The notes under the pieces are model-generated. The model worked only from the letters and a program-made list of their open reading frames with translations, did not search any database and was not told the DNA's origin. From positions 1,989,001-2,053,000 of the forward strand of contig OY783198.1 in NCBI GenBank assembly GCA_963678675.1: DNA of 64,000 nucleotides. Direction: 5' to 3'. This DNA is from Xiphydria camelus. Lineage: Eukaryota > Arthropoda > Insecta > Hymenoptera > Xiphydriidae. Positions 11,245 to 22,878 of the stretch are shown here, in pieces. Position 1 is the stretch's first letter. Every line of letters begins with the position of its first letter. The translations under genes were made by a program, and so were the position numbers.

Positions 11245-12086
11245 TTTGACTGCAAAATTATCAGCAGCCGAAATACGAGCGGCGCATCCTCGCGAAGAGC
11301 CGTTGGATCAGCGAGAGAAATTTCGAAATCGACGGAAACTCCGCAGTTTCGTCTCTTCAGATTCGTGGAATATTTCGAAGACGGCTGAAAAATAAAGGCA
11401 CCCCGTCCGGGACGATCCGCAGCCGAGCCACCAACCTGCAGTTCCCCTCAACTCCTTCTGAGCTCGGCTAGCCGTTGCACCGTCGCGCGCGCGGATGTAT
11501 CATTAGAAACGCGGTAGCGTGTGATTATAAAATTTGCGCGAGAGCGAGCGAGTGACCGAGACTCGTATCGGGAGGGTGAGACGCGAGTACAGGAGGGCGC
11601 TCCGGAGGTTTTGCAGCCACGCCTCGTTATACTGCCTGCTTTATGGGGCCCGGATCATTGGCGTAGCGGCTGGGCTATATTAGGACGGCGATAGCGACGA
11701 TCGTTCGCATCGTCTGTGCAACATTGTCTTTGCACGCAACGACTGTCGCGTTGGATTTTTTCTACGCGGGCTTGGAACGCGATTCGCGGGAGGAGAAATG
11801 ATGTTCTTGATTGTTAAGATGGGCGGTGCGAGAATCCACATAAGCGCGAATGCGAATAGGGAGCGGAATTGAGTGGCCACCCTGTTTTACCAAACTTTTG
11901 TGATTGTTAAAAGCTTCCTACGCAATTTCCGAGTCCGAAACAGACATTTTTAGCAGTGCGCGCCGCTGCGGCTCTCGTTGCGCGCGACTAGCAGCGGCGC
12001 CGATCGCAACGGGCCCATCGCGGTGCCCACCACTGGCGCGAGACGAAAAATTCATGGGTCGTTCACCGAGCGTGCGCGGTACTTTG

Positions 12087-12088
<2 letters not shown>

Positions 12089-12117
<29 letters not shown>
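12089..12117. repeat. (GA)n microsatellite
   Basis: A GA run of about 28 bases, with a shorter one near 12521-12538. Confidence 0.9.
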
Positions 12118-12119
<2 letters not shown>

Positions 12120-12925
12120 TTTGAATTTTCAGCGACTCTCGCGATAGGGGAACCCCGCGCGTCGGTCGTGTGGGTCGAGATCCGCGAAGGGGAGAAACGA
12201 CGACGACCCGCGAAGATATATATCAGAGAGAGGGAGAGATAAAGTCGAACGCGCGCAACGTTTACGCGGCGGGGAACGAGTAGCGCGCCGAGATAGAGGA
12301 CAACAATGGCCATCCCCCGGCGAGAGCGAGCGTAACGACTCGCCGCCGTTCGCCCGAGCGTCCCACTGCCGGCGAGTTTAACCTAGCCCAGCCTTCGGAC
12401 CTAACCAGAGACAACTTTATGCTAATACCCGCCGTTCCATGTTTATGCTCCCGATAAGTTATGCTCGAAGCCGCGGCCACGGGCTCCGTGTGGTTCGGAT
12501 TAGCATCTCTGAATTAAGCGGAGAGAGAGAGAGAGAGAACCCGGCTTCGCTGCGCGCAACAAAGAAACGGCCCAGAGTAGGTGGTATCCGCGCGCCGCGG
12601 ACAAAAGGCAAGGCGAGCTTTACTCGGGTTTCGGCGGAGGGGAAATTCGTTTCGTCGGAAGTGTGCTAAAGATACGCGCGCGGTTACGTTCACAGCAATC
12701 ACCCGCGGCCGTCCGTCCGAAGTGAAGCGATTGCGTCGCTCCGCGATGAGATTCCCATCATCGCGGTTGACCGTGTCGAGGCGGCAGAGATCCACGGGGG
12801 AGGCGGTAAACGAGGTGAGAGAGCGCGACGCGCACACCTCGACGACGACGTGCAGCAACGGTTCGTATTACGGAGCCATCGCGCGGTGCACTACTCTCGC
12901 GCCCACTCACCGGCCCTCACTGCGA

Positions 12926-12930
<5 letters not shown>

Positions 12931-12980
<50 letters not shown>

Positions 12981-12993
12981 CTCTCTCTCTCTC
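12931..12993. repeat. (CT)n microsatellite
   Basis: A CT run of about 60 bases interrupted once by a TTTCTTT segment. Confidence 0.95.
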
Positions 12994-15924
12994 GGCCGTA
13001 TCTCTTACACAACCCAACGACGACGTCAACGAGCGTCCCACGATGGAAGCCGCAAGGCGCGTTCCACGCGGGGCGACAGGGTTCACCAGGAGCTTTGCCC
13101 TGCGTGGTCGAACGTTTACACGGGTCGCGGCGGTCGTCGACCTGGTGTCTCGTTTGGATGTGTACACCGTACCGGATTGGGGATTGTTTCGTGATGAGGG
13201 GGAGCGTCGTTTGGACGCCTCTTTACCGAATCTCATAAATAATTTCTGTATACACTGAGTTTTTTTTTGTACATTTTAAGGCAAATAATTGCGGTTGCTA
13301 AGAAAATGTTTTCTTCAGACAAACATGATATAATTCCAGGATCAAACCATGGTTTTCTTCCTACCAGAAAATATTTGACAGGTTTGATAAATTCTTTCTT
13401 TCGCGCAACAAGAATTTCTCGTCCCAACGAAGGTATTCTTCAATCAAGAATAATATACAGTCCTATGTCCGAGAGCAAAGTATACAAAGGGACCTGTAAT
13501 TTCATGTTGATTAAGTACCGCAGCACTTTTTCGAGATTGAAACTGTGCTTGCGCAATTTTTCGCGTACCATGACACATGCTGTTAAAAAAATGCTCCATA
13601 TATATATAATATATTAACACTAATAACACATCTGTGTTTGTACTACGACAATTATCATAAACGGGTTTCTTTATATACTTTGTGCTCTCAGGCGTACTGT
13701 ATATTGTTCGATCGAGAATCTGCAGTCTTAAAAATTTTCAAGATGTGTTCTCAGTCCGTGAAATATTTTTTCGATACTAGCGATTATTTGATATAAGCTC
13801 GAAGCTTATCTTCTCTCAATGTAGCGGAAGTCTTTCTCCCCACGTAACAGTAGTGAGAAATCGAGAGAGAGACGCTCCGGATTACAAGGCCATTAATTAA
13901 GCGGAATTTAGCGATCGGCCGCTCATCCGCGTCCAACCCGAACGGCCTGGGCACACCTACGCGCCCTCCGCAAGGCGCGTTCCCCCCTCGACCGAAAGTA
14001 TATTACACAGATGCCCGCGCGCGCGGCCGCGGCTGTTCGACTCGGGAGAGGGTGGGTGCCCGCGCGCAGCCCTACCGCGATTTGCATAGCCCTCTCCGCG
14101 TTCGGCCTCTGAGCACGCGCGTTTTTTTCGCTCAGGAAACGCCGCCTTCTTTCGCTCGTACCTCGCTTCCACTCTTTTTTTTTCTTTTAATCCTCTCCGC
14201 CGGACCGCGGGGAGGCGAAGGAATGCGGACCTCTCGCGCGACGGAGGTCCCCGCGCGGGGCGAGGTGACGCAATTCCGATCGAAACGACGCCGCGCGACT
14301 TCCGTCGCGCGATCGTATCCGTTCCTACGAACTATTCGCCGCGATATATCGCGTTTGTTTTTTTATCGCCGAGATACGATCTTCGAAAAAAAAAAAGGCT
14401 TCGCGTCGGACTCCGAAGTCAGAGTTTCATCGCCGCACGCCGAGGTAATCGTCGCTATCGGAGATTCTCTGCGATCGGAGAATTATCGCGCTCGAGAATA
14501 GCAAGCGTTGCTGTAATTTTCACTAAAAAATTGTAGTTATCGCAACGATAAATCGACCTCGTCCCGAGATTTACCACAAACTCTGTAAATGCTACGATTA
14601 ATTTTTGTTTTTTTTCCGCGTACATTCGACTGCCGGTTGTACGAGGCCGCGCGATGCACCTGCACTCGAGTTAGCGCGGGCAGCCCGCTCGGACAGCCGA
14701 CAAAAAGTCGGGAACGATCCGCGCCGCCCAGCCGACGTTACAGTCTCGCAAGGGACACGATAAGAAACGGCCGGCAGAAGTATTACACGGTGAATATAAC
14801 GAGGCGCCAGGTAATGTATAACTCCGCGGAGCGCGGGAAGAGCGAAGGCGCGGGGGATAATCGCGGTGCGATTTTCCTTCCGGCCAATTGCAGCGCGGAG
14901 TCTGTGCTCGCCTCGTTGCGCGCCTCGGTCGAGGGGAGACGCTGCAATTGCCGCAACGTCGCTTTTCTCTCCTCGCTCGCTTCTTCCTCACCTCCATATA
15001 CCCGCAGCGCCCGTCGATTTCCCATTTTCTTTTCCTCTCTCGCGACGTCGGAGAAGCGGACCCGCCGCGGTTCGAGTAAAGCGTCCCCGGGGGTTAATAC
15101 GGCGCGACGCGATTAACAGTCGCGCCGGGACGTGTGCGCACGCATTTATACGCACCGACGCGTACTCGCCTCGACGCTAATAAATCAGCCGTCCCCGTCG
15201 CGGTAATCGGGTCAAGTCGAGGAATTGCAATCTTCATCGCACGTACCGATCGCGAGGGCCGCGCCGCGCGCCGCCACCTGGGGGAGGATTATTTATCGTC
15301 GCGCTCGCGCAAGGGCTCCAATAATAATTAGCGAGGAGTCGTCCCAAGAGAGAAATCACGCCCTCGGACGTCGCCGTGTGCACGAAACGAGAGACGCGCG
15401 CGGGCGGGGCTCGCGTGTACACGGTGGGTTAAAAATAATCACGTTTCGGGAATATTTATAGCGTTTACCCCGGGGAAATCGAAACGCGTATCCGCGCGCG
15501 CGCTCTCGTCCTGGGTTTCCCGCAACTGCGCCGCGGTCGGGCTATTTCGTGTAATCCCGGCACGAGGGGGCAGAGGCAGGCGCAGCGGCCCTGCGGCGCG
15601 CAGCGGGGGACAGTGACAAGCTGCGGAGCGGGTCCCGAGGTATTTGCATTGAATGTCGCGTCCTACCGGAGGAGAGAGCGGGAGGACCCGGCCGAGAGAC
15701 CGGCGACGGTTTACCGTCGCGGCGACGCGCGTTCTCTTCGTCTCCTTCGCCTTCTCTCGACTTCTCGAAAACTCGCCAACAAATTGACCGTATCGCGCGG
15801 TGCTCCGGTTATTACCGCGCGGGATAACGAGAGCGCGGCGCTCCGGAGGGATCCTCTGTTGACAATTAGCCGTCGCGGGGGCTTCGACGAGTGACGTTTC
15901 CCGGTTTGTCAGTCTCTCTTAGTC

Positions 15925-16045
15925 TTCTATTTCTTCGTCGTCTTTCAATTCGTCTTCCCCTTCGTCTTCCTCTTCGTCTTCCTCTTCATCATCTTCTTCA
16001 TCTTCTTCTTCGTCTTTTTCTTCGTCTTCCGCTTCTCTCGCCTCC
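15925..16045. repeat. Imperfect TCT/TCG/TCC trinucleotide repeat
   Basis: A pyrimidine-rich trinucleotide run which, read on the minus strand, encodes an almost pure Asp/Glu tract with some Lys. A 93-codon minus frame (15919-16200) ends over it. I treat it as a repeat because no splice context, upstream homology or paired exon supports a gene. Confidence 0.7.
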
Positions 16046-17361
16046 TCGACACGCTCCGTCGTAGATCGAGTCGAGAAGAAGCGGCACTTCGAAAACACCA
16101 CTCGTCGAAGCGACTGCCATGGGCAATATCGTAGTACGCCGCAACAGACTTCTTCTCGCCTTGCGTCTCCCTTTTCTTTCTCCTCCTCTCGTCTACGCAT
16201 ACAGGCGCGCTTATATCACCGAAGTGTTTTTTTCGCGTTCGAGTCGAAGAGGAGGCGGCGTCGAATTTCACGTCGTTGCGAGAGCGAAAAAGGAGAAAGG
16301 ACAATGGAGGAAGGGCACATCCGGCTAGAAATAAGTCGCGGACCCGTATCGCCTCGACGAAACCACAACGAGAGAGTGCAGCGTAGGTACGCGAGAGACT
16401 CTTCTGGGGATAATTTGGCTTCCGTTCGCCCGGAAGCCGAGGGACGCCGCGTCGCTCGCGGCTTTGACGAGGAAGACGATGTTCGACGCGACGTGCACAC
16501 CTACTCGTCCCAGCCGTGCGGCGAGAGGATTCCTCTTCGCGGAGGGACCATCGGAAAAGTGGGAGATGAGCGCGCGAGATAGGCGAAGGAGAGAAAATGA
16601 GAAGCAATTTAGATGGGACTGAGTAGATATTCTCCGCGGCAAGCCTCCCGCGTATGTACGGCTCTCCTTCGGTTCTCTCTTCTTCGGGACTCTTGCCATC
16701 TATGTATCTCGTCGGGGGCCCGTTGCTCGTGCCCCGCTCGTGAAACGAGATGCTCCTGCGGAGATAGCACGGGGCCACCACCACCAACGGTGCACGTTGT
16801 TACGTACGCCAACGATTTATCGGGTCCGTGCATCGCGGCGCTAGTGTGGCGCGCTCTGTCTCTCGGCGGTACACCCTGGAACACGCGCGGAGAGCAGACG
16901 TTCGGTTTGGGACCGAGTTCACCGCGGCGGCGTCTGGGCCTTGCATTGCGGAATTTTCGGCTCGTATAAAACCGCGGGGAAATCTGTATTGCGCGGATGG
17001 AAGAAAGGCCAAGTTTCCGATATAAAAATCATCGTCACGTCTAGTCCTCCGCCGCGCGCTCTATGAGAAATTTACGTCACGTTGTAAGACATCCTCGCGG
17101 CGCGCGGCACTCGAGAGGAAGCTTCGGTATTTCAAGACAGAAGCGCCGCGGCGCGTATCCGGCAAAGGCGCTCGATATGACGCTCCGAGCGTGTGCCGTC
17201 GCAACGCACGCTCGTCCGCGACGCGACGTCCGGAATACGAATTCGATCGCGACACCCCCGCGCGTTTAGATACACCAGCGAACGTTGAAATAAACCCAGG
17301 CGGAACATGATATGGCAATTTTCAAAAAGTTATCTAAATGGCAACACACGATACAAAGCGG

Positions 17362-17640
17362 AACAGAAAAATTAAATCTATAATAAATAGCAAATTTTTA
17401 TTTATTATTTCATTTGAAGCTATTCTAATAGAATAAATCAATAAAATTAAAATTCCACCAATTGTGATTAAAAATAAAATATATGAATCAATAAGAATTA
17501 CAGAATATTCTTATTAAAATAATTAAATTTAAAGAATATACTTATTAGTAATAAAACTCCTTTTATTAAAGGATGATTGTTATTAAGTTTAATTAAAATT
17601 CAAATAATAAAAATTAGAAAAAATTAACAATACAATGCAA
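17362..17640 (-). pseudogene. Nuclear mitochondrial insertion (ND6 fragment)
   Basis: The segment is strikingly AT-rich against GC-rich neighbours. Read on the minus strand with the invertebrate mitochondrial code, it gives NNHPLMKGVLLLMS near 17600-17565. After at least one frame change it gives DSYILFLITIGG and then ILILLIYSISMASNE. NHPL near the start, SYILFLIxIGG and ASNE are landmarks of insect NADH dehydrogenase subunit 6. AGA must be read as Ser and ATA as Met, as in insect mitochondria. The frame is broken upstream of the GG motif, so it is not functional. It most likely came from the host's own mitochondrial genome; the exact ends are uncertain. Confidence 0.85.
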
Positions 17641-18644
17641 TACAAAAGGCAACTTTTTTTTCGGATATCTTAAAAGTATCTTAAACGGTGTCCGAAATAT
17701 AAACTGCCTTTCGGACAGACTTTAGTTATACATTCTGTATATATTACATCTAGATATCTTTTCGAAAATCGTCATCCCGTTCTAACTGGGAATGGAGAGC
17801 CGTCGTCGTCGTCGTTCGTCGTTAACTCGCTCGTCACAGGAGTTCCGCTTTCGGTTCCTTCTCTAATCACGTATAGTTAGTCGATTCCCCGAGGCCTTAT
17901 CACCGCGTGGCATCGGAAGCCCGAGCTGAACGACGCGCGGTGTCTTATCGCGCTCGATCATCTCCATCGCTCTTTTTCTCCGCGCTCGGCAAAACAACTT
18001 TTTTTTTCTCTCTTTTCTCGGCATTCGTCCTTCTATTTCGCCCTTGAAATTGGCTTTGTGTAATACGCCTCGCTTTCCGCGTTTCGTCTCCGATGTATCA
18101 CACGATATAGAACGTTTCCTCAGCGACGGGGCGATCTAACGGTTTCTCCCGTAGTCAGGCCCTTGGATCCGTTACAATATTTACTCAACCACAGATTAGA
18201 TTACGCGTGTCGGTTTGTCGATTTGTCCGATAATCTCCCCCTTTTTTTTTCATCTTCACGCATTTCTAACGGTAGGTACTACATCTGTACACACATATGT
18301 CAACCGGTGGGACGTCAGTCTTATCTGGAGTCCTTTGTAGGAGGGGAAGGGACGTTCTAATCAGACTGGTAGCTATGTCATGGGCATATCTATAACTCGT
18401 TTAACCCTCTTTGCCTTCTGCACATCCGGAAAAATGATTTTTCTTTTCCCTAGAAAATTATCGATATCTCGATATTCCTTTGCGATTTGTTGAATAATTG
18501 TGGAATTTTCGAAATCAGCTCGACAAAATACATCGGTTAATGTGGTCGAGAGTTCGTTTCCAGAGATTCCGCGAAATATTGAAACAATGTCATTGACATT
18601 TTGCCAAAAATCGAAATCTCTGAAATCAATCGTTAGATTGCTCT

Positions 18645-18850
18645 ATCTTATGTATTTTTTTTTACACCGATTAAGAAAATCACCGTTATCAGGCCGATAT
18701 TTCGAAGGAAATATGAGGTATCGGTGATTTTGTAGAGAGAAACTATTGTCACACATAGAATCGACGATATCTCGGCGTTTCTGTGAGATTTCCTCGGCAC
18801 ATCTGTCATTTTCGGAATCAGCGTGAAAAAATACACAAGATAGCCGGATC
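18645..18850. mobile_element. Diverged palindromic element, family F
   Basis: The left arm GTATTTTTTTTTACACCGAT followed by AAGAAAATCACC pairs with a right arm whose complement reads GTATTTTTTCACGCTGATTC and CGAAAATGAC. Inner parts are less well paired. A single arm of the same family occurs at 8770-8812. No coding sequence is present. Confidence 0.55.
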
Positions 18851-20411
18851 TCCCTGCGCGCGAGAGTCGAAAAATTTCGTTTTCCCGCAAAATGACACCC
18901 CGATATCGACGACAGTACTATTTCGCGAATCATTTCATCCCTCCTCCTCTTTCCATCCCGCCGCTACGCACGTTAGGTATGTCCCGCACAGGTGAAGCGC
19001 ACCTGCGAAATTCGTCAGTCGCTAATTATCCGACAATTATCCCGCTCCTCGCGACGCCCGTTCGAAATTAATTTCACCGCGGGGCCGTCTCGCGTGAAAA
19101 AAGTCGCTCCCGCCTTTCGCTCCCCGCGAGCCCCTTTGTCGTCGTCGAATGCGCGGCAAATAATTAGCCCACGTTCGGCGGGGGGTGCTTAACCGACACG
19201 CGAGTATCGGCGCCGCCGCCGCCGCGCACATCCGCCTCGGTCGCGCGTTACCGGTTAACGGCTCGTACGTTTCGCGAGAGTGACGTATTTACGACATCCC
19301 CGCGCGACGTCCGATTTGACGGGGTCAATTTGACGCATTCAACGCGACTCAGCCGTGCGGCATTTTCGAGAGCGCGCCGTGATTATCCGGCAATTTAGCA
19401 CGGCGCGCGCGCGCGGGGGTCACGGCGATTTCCACCGTGACGTTTGAGTGGAGGCGTTTATCGACGCTGGTGCGTAACCGTATGGGTATATATCGAGAAA
19501 ACAGTCTATTTGTGGTTAATAAGTGTTTGTTGGAATATGTCGAAATAAATGTTTCGTTGGACTCTACACGAAGAAAATTGAATAGTAACGATTATACCAG
19601 CCCGAATGGTAAATACATAAGTAAATTTCATCGTTTCCTCCACGCTTGGTCAAGTTTCTCTTCACGACGTGGACTGTCACACTCGTTATGAAGAGGACCC
19701 TGATCAAGCAGCCGGAGAAAAGTCGAACAGCCCGATATTATAGTCATTTTATGAGTCATACACCGATCCTTCCACTTGGGCAGCTCACTCCGTATTATAT
19801 ACTCTCACTCGTCGAAAAGAAGGAGCCCGAGGAATTCATCCAGGGTCATGGCTCGAATTCGCGTCGGAATGCGATCCGCGGTGTTTTTCGCCACGGAAGA
19901 ACGAAGCATCGACGTGCCGCGGTGTAGTGGCTCGGCGCGCCGGACGCGGAATGTAATGTGCGGTGGGAGAGAGAGAGAGGGGGGGGGGGGAGAGCGAGGA
20001 GACATTCCCCGGGGACCTGCCGGGCGCGTGCCCCCGGCCTTTCTTTCCTTCCTTCACCTGCGCGTCGTAGCCCCCGCGACGACGTTAAACCGCGTGATAG
20101 CGACGCGACAGCGGCATCGAAGCAAATAATCGCCGTCGACGTTCGTTCTTATCTCACGAGCACCGAGATAAGCGTACCTAAATCGGGTATTTACCCGGTT
20201 TCTCCTAGTCGCTCGAAAACGCAACGGCGGCCACCCCGAGAGAAATACGCGCGTCGCGTGCACAACGAACGACCGGCGAGGCGATAATACGACGATAATG
20301 ATTGCGATTATCCGCGCCAGCGACACGGCCGTTAACACGCTTACGGCATAACGGCTACGGGGAAATTAATTACCCACGGACTCTCTGTATGCAGTGCCGC
20401 TGCCGCCGCGC

Positions 20412-20412
<1 letters not shown>

Positions 20413-20462
<50 letters not shown>
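20413..20462. repeat. (GA)n microsatellite
   Basis: A pure GA run of about 50 bases in the Frizzled intron. Confidence 0.95.
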
Positions 20463-20467
<5 letters not shown>

Positions 20468-20983
20468 GGACCGGGACGATTCATTACCTCGGCCCAGCGA
20501 GCGCGCGCGCGGCTAATTCCTGAGGAAAACGATTCATCGTCGCGCTCGGCGATTGCCCAACTTACGCGCGCGGGCGGGGCTTCCAGGATCGGCCGCGAAA
20601 TTAATTATCGCCCCGCGCGAAATTGCAGCCTCTCGACGCAGATTGCACAGCGCCGAGCGGGATAATCGATCGCGGCTCGGACGGATGAACAGCGCGCTGC
20701 TTAGATCCCGATGATTTATCGCGTACGCGCCGCGGCGACGTACGCGCGTCGTACGCGTGCTTATATCCGCGGAGGAACGGGATAATTCGCACGCACGCGC
20801 GCGCGCGAGCGTAATCGGTAACGGGGTGTCGGAATTGCCGGACAAGAAATCTGTTGCGCGAGAGAAGAGGGGCTACCTCGCGGCGGGAATGCCGTGCGGT
20901 TGGCGAGGGAGGGGGAAGGTTTACCCGTTGTCCGTGTTCGACCCCTGTTTCTTTCGCGCGTGCTTTCGAAGATTGTAGAAGCT

Positions 20984-21268
20984 TACATGGAAAATAATGA
21001 TTTTACAGTCTTAGCAAAACTAGGTGTTGCTGACAGAAATATCATTAGTGGCAGCGAAGGATATGTTCAATAATAGCATATGAAACTACTGTGCAATTAC
21101 GGTGAAATTGTTTTCGGTAAAAATATTTGCTATCCCACACAAGTAGATATTTTTACCATTATTAGACGTACCTTTTGCGCTGCCACAGATAATATTTTTG
21201 TCACGATAGCGAGCAACTCTCAGCGGAACCTATCTTTGTTAACACTGCAAAGTGATTTTTCCCCCGTG
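20984..21268. mobile_element. Palindromic element, family E copy 2
   Basis: Second copy of the element at 10947-11244. It shares AATGATTTT at the left end, CAGTCTTAGCAAAACT, GGCAGCGAAGGATATGTTCA and GCTGCCACAGATAATATTTT in the same order. It is flanked on the left by TA. The copies differ at many positions, so the insertions are not recent. Confidence 0.75.
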
Positions 21269-22135
21269 TTTCCGTGTTTATTCATAATTTTTTAAATTTT
21301 GATTACACTGTTGTAAAATGAAGGATCTTTTGTATAATATTTCGCACCGAGAAAAATAATTTTCCGATTGAAGCAAACGTCGAGATGCAGAACAGTGCCA
21401 AGAACATATTTATTCAAGTCAGACATGTCGTCATTGAATCAAGAGTTTTTTATTCGAATTCAGTGTAGATTAATTCAATTCAATGAACATATACCTGCTT
21501 TAACTAAATATGTTCTTAACACGGTTTACATCTGCAGACCATGGTCATTCATATCGACGATTACTCGTTTCGACAAATTATTTTTATCAGTGTGCTCGAA
21601 CGTGATCATACTCCAGGAAGCGACCCCCGTCGCGCAACCTCTTGACAATCCAATCGAGAAAGCACAGTGTTGCTTCTATCAAACTTGCAAAACGAGACCG
21701 CAGGTACAACGAGTCCCGCGAACAAGAGCAGGAGGGAAGCGACGTCGCGTGCCACGGCCACGTCAACATCGGTCGACGGGTTTTTGTCAACGCGTGTGTG
21801 TGACAGCTCTCGACGGGGTCTGGTTCCCCGGCCCTGACCGCTACTCGGCGGGTTAACGCATCGCGTCGCTCGCCCGCTATACCTATTTCACTTTTTGCCG
21901 CCGCCTGATTGTTTCGCTCGCACCGCAAAAACGCACCGTATTACGTGTCGGGAGGGGGACAAGTGGCGGTGGTTTCTTGTCGCAATACGTTTAAGGACGT
22001 CGTTGCGCGGGTTGAAGCCCGTCCGAGGATTCGACGTGGTGGTTCCTCCGGGAAAAAAGTCTCACCGCGAGTTAGAATAAGGATCGTCGCAACGATGGTC
22101 GCTCGATTAACGGAATTTCCTCTGTTTCCTTCCAG

Positions 22136-22878
22136 GAAGCTGCTTCGTGGGTCAACAGAGCACCCGCTCCCTCCTGGTGCTGGTCCTGGCGCCGCAATTC
22201 ATCTATCTCTCCTTCGGAGTGACCTTCCTCCTCGTCGGCGTCGCCGCTCTTCTCCTGCCGCGTCCTTCCGTCACGCCGTCACCGGTACTGAATCCCCTGA
22301 ACCCGCCGCCCATCAGTACCGTCAATCGACAGAGGGACGCCGCCAAATCGCCCGTGGAAAACTACAGGCGGCAAAAGGTCCTCATCACCAGGGTGGGCGT
22401 CTTCTGCTGCGTGTACGCCGTCGTCATGATCTGCGTGACCAGCACGACCTTCTACGAGTGGTGGGGCCGAGACTCGTGGCTGAGAGCGCCGGAACCCTCG
22501 TCCGTCCCGAAGATGCCGTCGAAACCGCTCCTGCAGTTCTTCGTGCTGCGGCTAATCGTCTCGCTCGGCGCCGGCGTCATGGCAGCGGCGTGGATTTGGT
22601 GGCCCAACGTCGTGAACATCTGGAGACGCCTGCCGCCCTGCAAGCAGCCGCCGCACAAGTGCCATCCGCACACCGTTCCCGTGCCCGTGGTTCACTGCTA
22701 TAACGCCGGTTCCACCAGCCCCGCGCCCCATCAGATCCATCATCTGAGTCACCTGGCACCGCAGCATCCGCTGCTGCAGCATCAGTCCATCGTCGTGAAC
22801 AGTCAGCTGCCGCACAGGAGCCACAAGAAGCACAGGAAGCACAGGAAGCATCACAGCGGGAGCGAGACTCAAGTCTAG
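22136..22878 (+). CDS. Frizzled-family Wnt receptor, last exon (TM5-TM7 and cytoplasmic tail)
   Basis: This is the terminal coding exon, opened by a TTCCTTCCAG acceptor and closed by TAG at 22876-22878. Its first two bases complete the Gly codon left by 6543. It encodes SCFVGQQ (second extracellular loop), TM5 (LVLAPQFIYLSFGVTFLLVG), a long proline-rich third intracellular loop, TM6 (RVGVFCCVYAVVMICV) and TM7 (FFVLRLIVSLGAG to AAAWIW). Family members carry KTxxxW just after TM7, which binds Dishevelled. Here the aligned residues at 22606-22623 read NVVNIW, so K and T are replaced and only W is kept. The tail is rich in His and basic residues (KKHRKHRKHH) and ends SETQV, which fits a class I PDZ ligand. 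The high GC of this exon matches its surroundings. The Frizzled identity is firm; the subclass is inferred. Confidence 0.92.

Larger units (their letters stand above)
6544..22135 (+). other. 15.6 kb Frizzled intron
   Basis: A phase-1 intron begins GTGAGC and ends TTCCAG. I found no coding exon in it on either strand. It contains palindromic MITE-like elements (6642-6897, 7170-7383, 8480-8720, 10947-11244, 18645-18850, 20984-21268), partial copies (8770-8812, 9491-9565, 10051-10195), GA/CT microsatellites, an acidic-coding trinucleotide run (15925-16045) and a mitochondrial ND6 insertion (17362-17640). GC-rich and AT-rich segments alternate sharply. Confidence 0.75.

Noticed and set aside
15919..16200. 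Minus-strand frame ending in a long Asp/Glu tract
   Set aside because: The acidic tract is the translation of a TCT/TCG trinucleotide repeat and no flanking exon or conserved part supports it.
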